In this document: positions 57,278-64,000 of the stretch, one piece after another
Layout: each line of letters begins with the position of its first letter
Position numbering within the stretch: the stretch's first letter is position 1
Assembly (NCBI GenBank): GCA_028293125.1
Contig: JAQGPJ010000025.1
Location: 36,184 to 100,183, forward strand
DNA length: 64,000 nt
Origin: Verrucomicrobiales bacterium
GTDB taxonomy: Bacteria > Verrucomicrobiota > Verrucomicrobiia > Verrucomicrobiales > V1-33
Direction of reading: 5' to 3'
Notes under the pieces: generated by a model
Databases searched by the model: none
What the model was told of the DNA's origin: nothing
What the model saw: the letters and a program-made list of their open reading frames with translations, nothing else
Program-made: the position numbers and the translations under genes

Positions 57278-57930
57278 GCGGTTTTCCCGGCGGTTAAAAT
57301 GATGGCCTCGGCGATGTTGGAATAGGCTCCGCACCGGCAGATGTTGCCGCTCATGCGTTCGCGGAGTTCGGCATCCGTAAGCTTTGGCGGTGTATTCAGA
57401 TCGGCGGTCACATGGCTGGGAGAGCCGGCTTTGATCTCCTCCAGCATGGCCACAGCGGAGCAGATCTGGCCCGGCGTGCAGTAGCCGCACTGGTAGCCGT
57501 CGCATTTCACAAAAGCCGCCTGCATGGGGTGCAGTTTTTCCGGTGTGCCTAGACCTTCAATGGTGGTGATGCTGTCCCCCTGATGCATCACCGCCAGGGT
57601 CAGGCAGGAATTAATCCGGCGACCTCCGGCGATTACTGTGCAGGCACCGCACTGCCCTTGGTCGCAGCCTTTTTTGCTGCCGGTGAGGTGCAGATGCTCG
57701 CGCAGCGCGTCGAGTAGTGTGGTCCGGGTGTCGAGTTCCAGATCGCAGTCCTTTCCGTTCACTTTGAAGGACACCCTTGCGAGCACCGGCTTCAGAGCGT
57801 CGGCGGGCGGGGGAGACTGCGCCATGCTGAAGCGGGGCAGCGTGGTCAGGGCGGCACCGGCGAAGAGAAAGTCCCTCCGCGAGAAATCGTAATTGTCCCG
57901 GGACACTCCGGGGTTTTCAGGATTAGGCAT
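57274..57930 (-). CDS. Molybdenum hydroxylase, 2Fe-2S subunit with Tat signal (PaoA/YagT-like)
   Basis: The small iron-sulfur subunit (218 aa). The start is the ATG of [11 protein letters not shown] twin-arginine signal [16 protein letters not shown] shows export of the folded complex. The plant-type 2Fe-2S site is CDQGQCGAC plus a downstream Cys, and the second site is CGYCTPGQ with CRCG. All eight cysteine positions look intact. It is followed by the FAD and molybdopterin subunits with 4-bp overlaps. Confidence 0.94.
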   Translation of the reverse strand: MPNPENPGVSRDNYDFSRRDFLFAGAALTTLPRFSMAQSPPPADALKPVLARVSFKVNGKDCDLELDTRTTLLDALREHLHLTGSKKGCDQGQCGACTVIAGGRRINSCLTLAVMHQGDSITTIEGLGTPEKLHPMQAAFVKCDGYQCGYCTPGQICSAVAMLEEIKAGSPSHVTADLNTPPKLTDAELRERMSGNICRCGAYSNIAEAIILTAGKTA

Positions 57931-58037
57931 GAATGGTCCTCCTGTCAGGGGTTGGCTCTGAGGAACCGCCGCCGATGGGCGCGGCATCCGGTTCCATTAC
58001 GGATTTTTTGAGAGGACGCCGGCCCGGCAAAAGGCCA

Positions 58038-58742
58038 TCAGCGGAATACTCCCAACGGGGCTACGAAACGCAGCGGATTTTTGATGCGGAAAAGTTCTTT
58101 CCGCATCCGGAGTGCGCCGGGGAGTGCCGGTTCGCTGACAGTTATGTCAGGCAAATCAGCAGCATCGGCGGCAGGTGCGGCTTTCGGCAGGTCCTCCAGA
58201 GTGTCGATATCATAGGCGGCGGCGGGGATATCGATTTTGCGGACCCGGGGCTCACGGGCGATCAGTGTCTTCGCTCCCTTCTCCCCCTCCAGTAAAAGCA
58301 GGCGCGTGAACTTGTCCGGAGCGAACCAGGCGGGCGCACCCAGCTGGCCTCCATAGGCGGCGGCCACGATGGAATGTCCTGCGGATGCCACCGCCAACAC
58401 CCGCAGATGGGCCGCTGTCACTCCCGGCTGATCCCCCAGCAGCACAATGACTCCCTTGAGTGGATTCCTCCGGCCCATCCAAGGGCGGATGCCCACGGAA
58501 ATGGAGCCGCCCATGCCTTTTTTCCAGCCGGCATGATGGATAATGTTCACCTCCATGCCTGCCAAAATATCCCGGCACGGCTGATCCACCGCGCCCAGCA
58601 CCACATTCACCGGTCCCAGACCGGCCTCCAGCGCCGTTTCCACGGTGTGGCGGAGCAGGGGCTTTCCGCGAAAATGGGCAAGCTGTTTGGGCGATCCAAA
58701 CCGTTTCGACTCCCCGGCGGCCAATAGAATGATTCCAGTCAT
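58038..58742 (-). CDS. MocA-like molybdenum cofactor nucleotidyltransferase
   Basis: A 234-aa cytosolic NTP transferase, starting at MTGIILLAAGESKRFGSPK. The LAAG-S-R-G-PK motif binds CTP or GTP, and LLGDQPGVT is the metal-binding loop. Members paired with XDH-type enzymes attach CMP to molybdopterin to give MCD, the cofactor form of PaoABC. The ATG overlaps the XdhC-like stop by 4 bp. The C-terminal about 50 residues extend past the core, Ala/Pro-rich with a basic end (LRMRKELFRIKNP), without a known domain. 107 bp separates it from the iron-sulfur subunit. Confidence 0.88.
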   Translation of the reverse strand: MTGIILLAAGESKRFGSPKQLAHFRGKPLLRHTVETALEAGLGPVNVVLGAVDQPCRDILAGMEVNIIHHAGWKKGMGGSISVGIRPWMGRRNPLKGVIVLLGDQPGVTAAHLRVLAVASAGHSIVAAAYGGQLGAPAWFAPDKFTRLLLLEGEKGAKTLIAREPRVRKIDIPAAAYDIDTLEDLPKAAPAADAADLPDITVSEPALPGALRMRKELFRIKNPLRFVAPLGVFR

Positions 58743-59677
58743 GCGCTTGCCTCCATTTCCATGCGGTGAATAGCGGTGGTTTTGGCTTTGAGAAATCCAC
58801 CCTGCCGGCCCGCCAGCACCGCGGCAGCCTCCGCCAGGATGGAAAAGGCGATTTCCTCCGGGGATTCGCTGGCGGTGTCCAGACCGGCAGGCGCGTGCAG
58901 CACCTCCAGCCACTCCGGGGGCAGGTTTCCGCCTTGGAATTCGGCAAAGCGGTTCAGGAGCTCGTGATGGCGCTTCTTCGAACCCAGCAGGCCGATATAG
59001 CGCAGGCTCAAGGGAAAAAGCCGGTGCAGAGCCGCCAGATCGCGGCCGAATTTATGGGTCATGACCACAGCGGCGGTGAAGGCGTCCCCTCTGAAAGATT
59101 CAGGGAGTTCATCCGGGTGTGGATAGCATTGAAAATCCCAGCCCAGGCCACCGGCGAAGGCGGCCAGCGGTGCCACTTCCGGCCCCTCTCCAAACACGAT
59201 CAGGCGTGGCGGCGGAGTCACAGTCTGTGAAAAGACGCCGTCCCTTGCAATGATAAGCGCCTTGTCCGGCACCAGCTCCGAAGCTTCCCCTGACGAGTAG
59301 GGCACCATAATCCGGCACAGCGCCCGGTCCGCGGCCCGGTCCGCCATTTGGGTGAGGAAATTTCCCTTTTCTCCGGCGGCGGGGATTTTTTCCATATAAA
59401 CCCAAAGGCGGCCGTCACAGCCGAAGAGCCGGCGGGTGTCAAAAAACACCAGTTTGGGCACTCCGTCCGCCAGCACGCCGGCGCCCTGCTGCGCGATCTC
59501 CTCCTCCAGACAGCCTGCGCTGAGGAATCCAATGGTGCCGCGGCCATCGGGCCGCACCAGCAGCCGCGCGCCGGGCTGCCGGTAGCTGGAGCCCTCAGAC
59601 CTGACCAGCGTGGCCAGGCACCAGGGGTGGTCCCGCTCCGTGACGGCGGCGTGGAGGATGCGGCGAAAGTCTTTCAT
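58739..59677 (-). CDS. XdhC/CoxI family maturation chaperone
   Basis: A 312-aa cytosolic protein of the XdhC/CoxI family (PaoD-like) that binds and sulfurates the molybdenum cofactor and inserts it into the apo-hydroxylase. The start is the ATG of MKDFRRILHAAVTERD; the frame open further upstream is non-coding. Family landmarks are LATLVRSEGSSYRQPGARLLV, FLSAGCLEEEI with the conserved Cys, LIVFGEGPEVAPL (Rossmann-like) and YIGLLGSKKRHHEL. It is the first gene of the operon and is divergent from the blue-copper gene. Confidence 0.92.
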   Translation of the reverse strand: MKDFRRILHAAVTERDHPWCLATLVRSEGSSYRQPGARLLVRPDGRGTIGFLSAGCLEEEIAQQGAGVLADGVPKLVFFDTRRLFGCDGRLWVYMEKIPAAGEKGNFLTQMADRAADRALCRIMVPYSSGEASELVPDKALIIARDGVFSQTVTPPPRLIVFGEGPEVAPLAAFAGGLGWDFQCYPHPDELPESFRGDAFTAAVVMTHKFGRDLAALHRLFPLSLRYIGLLGSKKRHHELLNRFAEFQGGNLPPEWLEVLHAPAGLDTASESPEEIAFSILAEAAAVLAGRQGGFLKAKTTAIHRMEMEASA

Positions 59678-59833
59678 GTCTGTCCGGAGGGCATGAGGAT
59701 TTATCCGGATAACGAACGAAGCTGGCGGCAGGGATGGCGGATTGCATGGAGCTCCGTAAAATTCCGGCCCGGTGGATTTTCTGTAACTGAAACATAAGGC
59801 CGCCGCCGGTCGTTTCCTGCGCGGTCCCGCTGT

Positions 59834-61471
59834 ATGAATTCCACCCGCCTGCTTCCCGCCCTTGCCGCCGCCGCTCTCGGCTCCGTTCTTCAAATGGTGC
59901 CGGCCCGGGCGCAGACTCCCGCGCCGCAGGAGCCGGTGGTCATCACCATCAAAACCCCGCCCGGCCAGATGAAGTATGACCGCCCGGTGATTTCCGCCAC
60001 GCCGGGAACGAAGCTGCGGCTGATTTTTGAGAATCTGGACGAAATGCCCCACAACCTCGTGCTGTGCCGGCCGCTGGAGGGCAAGCCTTCCGACAAGGGA
60101 CTGGAGGTTGCCCAGCAGGCTTGGCAGATGGGCGCGGAGGGCATGGCCAAAAACTGGATTCCGGACAGCCCGCGCGTGCTGGCCCACACCGGCCTGGTCC
60201 CCGCGCACCACAAGGAGGAGCTTTTTCTGACGGTGCCGGAGGAGCCGGGCATCTATCCCTATGTCTGCACCTTTCCCGGCCATGCCATGGTCATGAATGG
60301 CGAGCTCCGGGTGCTGACGCAGGGGCCGGCACTGACGGATCTCAATTTCAAGCTCTATCTGGGGGAGTGGGACAAGCTCCCTGACTTCTCCAAGCTGACC
60401 CCGCACCGCGCCGGGCCGCTTCCTGACAGGTTGGTGGACATCAAACTGGAGGGCATGAGCGAGCACTTCGGGGTGCGTTATGAGGGCACATTCGAGGTGC
60501 CGCAGGACGGGCGTTATGAATTTTTTCTTTCCTCCGACGACGGCTCGCGGCTGTCGATCGATGGCCGGGCCATTCTGGACAACGACGGCATCCATCCCGC
60601 AAGCACGGTTAAATCCCGCAATCTGCGGCTGACCAAAGGCACACACCGCCTGATGCTGGATTACTTCGAGGGCAACGGCGAGGAGCAGCTTTATCTGGCG
60701 TGGTCCAGCAAGCAGTTCTCGGAGACCCCACTGTCCAAATGGATTCACCCTTCCCGGGACGATGGCGGCGGTGCCGAGGCACCGGGCGACCCCAACACCG
60801 GCATCCCCTTGGGGTCGCAGAATGGGGAGGCTGTCATTTACCGCAATTTCATCGCCGGCAGCAGCCCGCGCGGCATTGCGGTGGGCTATCCGAACGGCAC
60901 CAATCTGTGCTTTGACGCCGACCAGATGGCTCCGGCGCTGTTCTGGCGCGGAGCCTTCATGGATGCCAAACGCCACTGGACGGACCGCGGATCAGGAGCC
61001 CAACCCCCGCTGGGGTATGATGTATTCTCCCCCGCCGCCGACGGCCCGGCGCTGGCGGTTCTGACGGATCCCAACGCCGCCTGGCCGGTGAAAAAACCGC
61101 GCGCCGAGGGCATTCGTTTCCGGGGCTATACTCTGGACGCCAAACGGTGCCCGACCTTTAAATACGATATCGGCTGTGTCGCCGTGGAGGAGCGCTACGA
61201 GCCGGTGGGCGACACCAAAAACGGTGACGGAGCCCTCATCCGGCACCTGACCTTCACCTGCCCCATGGCTCCGCCGGGACTTTATCTCCGGGCCGCGGTG
61301 GGCAATCTGCAGCCGCACGATGGCGGGGTGTGGGCCGGGCAGGGGTTTCAGGTCAAGGTGATCAAAGGCTCGCCCCTCACCCGTGGCCAGAGCGGCACCG
61401 AACTGCTGGTGCCGGTGGAGTTCGAGAACAACCGAGCCTCCGTGGATCTGCTTTACCGCTGGAATTCCTGA
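59834..61471 (+). CDS. Secreted blue-copper (plastocyanin-like) protein with PA14-like domain
   Basis: A 545-aa exported protein; the signal peptide ends near PARAQ. Residues about 34-160 are a cupredoxin domain with the complete type 1 copper set: His73 (MPHNLVL), Cys145, His150 and Met154 in YVCTFPGHAMVMNG. Residues about 215-300 form a PA14-like beta domain (GVRYEGTFEVPQDGRYEFFL, SSDDGSRLSIDG). The last about 220 residues contain IAVGYPNGTNLCFDADQM and FWRGAFMDAKRHW, a pattern I associate with secreted planctomycete/verrucomicrobial proteins that often carry cytochromes. No CxxCH haem motif is present. It probably shuttles electrons outside the inner membrane. The propeller gene follows after 12 bp. 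Confidence 0.85.
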   Translation: MNSTRLLPALAAAALGSVLQMVPARAQTPAPQEPVVITIKTPPGQMKYDRPVISATPGTKLRLIFENLDEMPHNLVLCRPLEGKPSDKGLEVAQQAWQMGAEGMAKNWIPDSPRVLAHTGLVPAHHKEELFLTVPEEPGIYPYVCTFPGHAMVMNGELRVLTQGPALTDLNFKLYLGEWDKLPDFSKLTPHRAGPLPDRLVDIKLEGMSEHFGVRYEGTFEVPQDGRYEFFLSSDDGSRLSIDGRAILDNDGIHPASTVKSRNLRLTKGTHRLMLDYFEGNGEEQLYLAWSSKQFSETPLSKWIHPSRDDGGGAEAPGDPNTGIPLGSQNGEAVIYRNFIAGSSPRGIAVGYPNGTNLCFDADQMAPALFWRGAFMDAKRHWTDRGSGAQPPLGYDVFSPAADGPALAVLTDPNAAWPVKKPRAEGIRFRGYTLDAKRCPTFKYDIGCVAVEERYEPVGDTKNGDGALIRHLTFTCPMAPPGLYLRAAVGNLQPHDGGVWAGQGFQVKVIKGSPLTRGQSGTELLVPVEFENNRASVDLLYRWNS

Positions 61472-61483
61472 CCTTTTCTGCCC

Positions 61484-62977
61484 ATGCCCTTTTCCCTGCA
61501 TCCCTCTCTTTTCCGCCTGAGCGCCGTGGCGCTGACTGTCTCCGCCGCAACCTCAGTGGCTGATGATCCGAAGGAGTCCGATTACTACCAAATCCAGGCC
61601 ATCCCGAATCCTGACAAGCTGGTGCTGGAGGTCGGAGCTCTGGAGCACACACCGGAAGGCCGCATTTTTGCCACCACCCGGCGCGGTGATGTCTTCACGG
61701 TCACGGACGCTCTCGGACCCGATGTCTCCACGGCGAAGCTGAAGCTTTTCGCGGGCGGCCTGCACGAGGTGCTGGGAGCCACTTGGAATGAAAAAAACCA
61801 GTCGCTCTATATCACCCAGCGCCCGGAGGTGACCCGGCTGCACGACGACGACGGGGACGGGCGCGCCGACACCTTCGAGACGGTCTGCGACGGCTGGGGC
61901 ATCACCGGGGATTATCACGAATACGCCTTCGGCTCCAAGTTCGACCCCGACGGCAATATGTGGGTGGTGCTGTGCCTCACCGGCTCCTTCACCAGCGATA
62001 CCGAATACCGCGGCTGGGGCCTGCGGATCACGCCCGACGGCCGCATGCTGCCGTCCGTCTGCGGTATCCGCAGTCCCGGCGGCATCGGATTCAACGCGGC
62101 GGGGGATGCCTTCTACACAGACAATCAGGGACCATGGAACGGGTCAAGCTCCCTGAAGTGGCTCAAGCCGGGCTCCTTCGCGGGCAATCCCACCGGCAAC
62201 AAGTGGTTCAGCATCACCACCGAAATAGGCCCTCGCCCTCCCGAGCCTCATGACCAAAGCCGCATGGTCACCGAGCGGGAGCACGTCCCCACCCTGGTGC
62301 CGCCCGCGGTGATGCTGCCTCACGCCCATTTGGGGCAGAGCCCCACGGCCATCATCTGCGACCGGACCGGCGGCAAGTTCGGTCCCTTCAAAGATCAGCT
62401 GTTTGTCTCCGAGCAGACCTTCTCCAATATTGCCCGCGTCAGCCTTGAGAAAGTGAACGGTGTTTACCAGGGCGTGGCCATTCCCTTTCTGGAGGGTTTC
62501 GGCAGCGGCCTCATCGGCATGACCCTGACCGACAGCGGCATCCTGTTCGCCGGCGGATCGGACCGCGGCTGGGGTTCGCGCGGGGGCAAGCCTTACAGCT
62601 TCGACCGCGTGGTGTGGACCGGGAAAACCCCTTTTGAAATCCTCAACATGACGGCGGAGCCCGACGGCTTCACCCTCAGCTTCACCGCGCCCGTGAACAA
62701 GGAAACCGCCGGCGATCCCGCCAGCTACGCCATGCGGGCCTGGACGTGGGCCTACCGCCAGGAATACGGCGGCCCCGAGGTCGATCAGGTCAAACCCGTC
62801 ATCAGCGCCGCCACGGTCTCCTCCGACGGCATGAAAGTCCGTCTCAAAGCCGCGCCCCTGACCAAGGGACACGTCCATTACCTCCAGTCCCCCGGAGTGC
62901 GCTCCGCTGATGGCGTGCCCCTGCTGCACGGGGACGCCTATTACACTCTGAACGAGATTCCGGCGAGCGGCAGTTAA
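61484..62977 (+). CDS. Secreted sorbosone-dehydrogenase-like beta-propeller protein
   Basis: A 497-aa protein with an N-terminal signal (MPFSLHPSLFRLSAVALTVS, cleavage near SVADD). The body reads as a six-bladed propeller of the L-sorbosone dehydrogenase/glucose dehydrogenase type: LEHTPEGRIFATTRRGDV, DDDGDGRADTFE (a calcium-loop-like Asp-rich turn), FGSKFDPDGNMWV and GGIGFNAAGDAFYTDN. A separate C-terminal about 110-residue beta domain follows. It lies 12 bp behind the blue-copper gene and is almost surely co-transcribed. The copper protein may be its electron acceptor. PQQ dependence is not established from sequence. Confidence 0.82.
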   Translation: MPFSLHPSLFRLSAVALTVSAATSVADDPKESDYYQIQAIPNPDKLVLEVGALEHTPEGRIFATTRRGDVFTVTDALGPDVSTAKLKLFAGGLHEVLGATWNEKNQSLYITQRPEVTRLHDDDGDGRADTFETVCDGWGITGDYHEYAFGSKFDPDGNMWVVLCLTGSFTSDTEYRGWGLRITPDGRMLPSVCGIRSPGGIGFNAAGDAFYTDNQGPWNGSSSLKWLKPGSFAGNPTGNKWFSITTEIGPRPPEPHDQSRMVTEREHVPTLVPPAVMLPHAHLGQSPTAIICDRTGGKFGPFKDQLFVSEQTFSNIARVSLEKVNGVYQGVAIPFLEGFGSGLIGMTLTDSGILFAGGSDRGWGSRGGKPYSFDRVVWTGKTPFEILNMTAEPDGFTLSFTAPVNKETAGDPASYAMRAWTWAYRQEYGGPEVDQVKPVISAATVSSDGMKVRLKAAPLTKGHVHYLQSPGVRSADGVPLLHGDAYYTLNEIPASGS

Positions 62978-62996
62978 GTTGGAGCCTTTTGCCAAA

Positions 62997-63020
62997 TGCC
63001 GTGGTGCCGCACCACGGGCA
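62997..63020. terminator. Stem-loop between convergent genes
   Basis: TGCCGTGGTG (62997-63006) pairs with CACCACGGGCA (63010-63020) around a 3-nt loop, with one bulged base. It lacks a T run, so terminator function is uncertain; it lies just after the propeller gene. Confidence 0.4.
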
Positions 63021-63064
63021 GGAGTTCCAAGGCCGCATCATGAGCATCCCCGCCATTTATCAAA

Positions 63065-64000
63065 CTATGGCCACGGTGTGATCATAAAGCGGTAAAATTT
63101 TTTGGAGCCCTGCATCGGAGTGGAGAAGGAGAGCACCGAATTGGATCCGGCCTGAGGCACCCCGGCGTTTGTCCAACCGACCGTGCCCGGCGAGGCGGTT
63201 TGCTGGAGTTGATAAGTGTGACCGGCCAAGGATGGAACCACGAAAATAATATTGGTGCCCGCCATGGTGAAGTTTGGTTTCGGAAGAATCGGCTGTGCCG
63301 GCAGACTGACTCCGGTCAGCTTCACACCCAGCAGTCCCGCCTGGCTGAGGCCCGGCAGACTCAGTCCTCCGCCGGCGCTGAGGCTTAAAGAGGAATTGGG
63401 CCGGGTGTCATTGTCCCGGAACAGATAGAGCAGGGGGGCGGCCAGCATCCCGGTGCCCGAAACGGAGAGCGCGACTCCACTGTTGGCACTGTTGTCATTA
63501 TCCCCCTCCCGGATGATCTGCATCAGCGAGGGAAACAGCACTTTGCCGCCGGATCCTGCTTGGATTTGCAGGTATTCGCCGGGGGTGTCCGGCCCTTGTA
63601 TTCTGACAAGATTCGTGAAAACCAACTCGCTCCCCGGGTTGTGGGCTCTCCACGTGACGTCCACATTGGGGGGATGCGTGTAGCCCGTCACGCCATCGAA
63701 TTCAGCTTTGGAGCCGGAATCCACGGTGATGGAGGCCAGGCTGGCGAGGGAACTGAGCGCGGGAAAGCGCATATTCGCCCTCCCGGTGATTCTGATCGTG
63801 GTGCTGCCCGTGACGGATGCCAGACCGCTGACCAGCGGCGCCCCGCTGCCGCTGTTGATGATGATTTGCCGGACGTTGGCCAGGGACGTGAAACGCTGCG
63901 GTGCGGACTGCTCGTTCAGATCAATGCTCACTCCCCGGGGCGCGAGCAGCAGCGGCGCATGGATCATGGAGGCGGTGGCGGTCTCAAGCCGGGAGGAGGG
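63065..64000 (-). CDS. C-terminal part of a large secreted/surface protein (partial)
   Basis: The frame is open across the right edge, so only the last about 311 residues are seen. They are Ser/Thr/Gly-rich with regularly alternating hydrophobics (LASVTGSTTIRITGRANMRFP, LSSLASLASITVDSG), consistent with a beta-solenoid. The final about 70 residues (FVVPSLAGHTYQLQQTA onward, ending FYRFMITP) form a small C-terminal beta domain often seen on verrucomicrobial exported proteins. No enzyme motif is visible. It is probably exposed at the cell surface. Confidence 0.75.
   Translation of the reverse strand, partial: PSSRLETATASMIHAPLLLAPRGVSIDLNEQSAPQRFTSLANVRQIIINSGSGAPLVSGLASVTGSTTIRITGRANMRFPALSSLASLASITVDSGSKAEFDGVTGYTHPPNVDVTWRAHNPGSELVFTNLVRIQGPDTPGEYLQIQAGSGGKVLFPSLMQIIREGDNDNSANSGVALSVSGTGMLAAPLLYLFRDNDTRPNSSLSLSAGGGLSLPGLSQAGLLGVKLTGVSLPAQPILPKPNFTMAGTNIIFVVPSLAGHTYQLQQTASPGTVGWTNAGVPQAGSNSVLSFSTPMQGSKKFYRFMITPWP

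Noticed and set aside
59678..60976. N-terminal extension of the XdhC-like frame (would make a 745-residue protein)
   Set aside because: The extension lies antisense to the blue-copper gene and has no XdhC-family sequence; the family N-terminus begins at 59677.

Overview
The window reads as a high-GC chromosomal segment from a Gram-negative-type bacterium. Several features point to Verrucomicrobiota (a relative of Prosthecobacter or Verrucomicrobium): a very large exported TPR protein, a small secreted protein resembling the TIGR04073 'exosortase-associated' family, an Agl23-like membrane protein, secreted copper and propeller proteins, and many starts without a clear Shine-Dalgarno sequence. 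This assignment is an inference from gene content; no rRNA is present to test it. No tRNA, rRNA or CRISPR array was recognised.

Region by region. 1-7.2 kb: an alpha-2-macroglobulin gene (entering from the left edge and broken by a one-base frameshift near 2043) translationally coupled to pbpC, the classical periplasmic protease trap plus peptidoglycan synthase pair. 7.2-9 kb: a non-coding stretch with clustered perfect palindromes, then a zinc-type dehydrogenase. 9.2-20.3 kb: a giant exported TPR protein of about 3,360 residues and a small membrane protein, separated by a heptamer-repeat hairpin. 20.4-23.6 kb: a CDP-alcohol phosphatidyltransferase, the TIGR04073-like protein, and gatA/gatC. 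23.7-26.0 kb: a ROK-like kinase with a PIG-L deacetylase. 26.1-31.7 kb: a frameshifted small gene, an Agl23-like glycosyltransferase-fold membrane protein, ApbE, an orphan Imm33-like protein and rimO. 31.7-32.6 kb: a decayed glycosyltransferase gene carrying an 85-bp MITE-like insertion. 32.9-40 kb: clpB, an HNH nuclease, a 2-hydroxyacid dehydrogenase, a J-domain/IscA iron-sulfur pair and a coiled-coil membrane-anchored protein.

40.1-43.2 kb is an accessory graveyard. It holds an RHS/YD-repeat toxin-type gene broken by frameshifts, an intact low-GC membrane zinc-ribbon protein directly behind it (candidate immunity or cargo gene), and a broken IS66-type transposase. 43.2-51.6 kb returns to the core: a large hybrid histidine kinase, pyrB, pyrR, purD and a GT4 glycosyltransferase. 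51.7-53.8 kb: rpsU with a good promoter and terminator, then a secreted C39-like cysteine peptidase whose promoter predicts an almost leaderless mRNA.

54-59.7 kb: a five-gene molybdenum hydroxylase operon (XdhC, MocA-like nucleotidyltransferase, Tat-exported 2Fe-2S subunit, FAD subunit, molybdopterin subunit) with 4-bp overlaps at three of its four junctions. 59.8-63 kb: two secreted proteins transcribed together, a blue-copper/PA14 protein and a sorbosone-dehydrogenase-like propeller. The right edge cuts through a large surface-type protein on the minus strand.

The least explained elements are the giant TPR protein, the copper/propeller pair, the RHS remnant with its intact downstream gene, and the several unrelated heptanucleotide tandem repeats found at gene ends.
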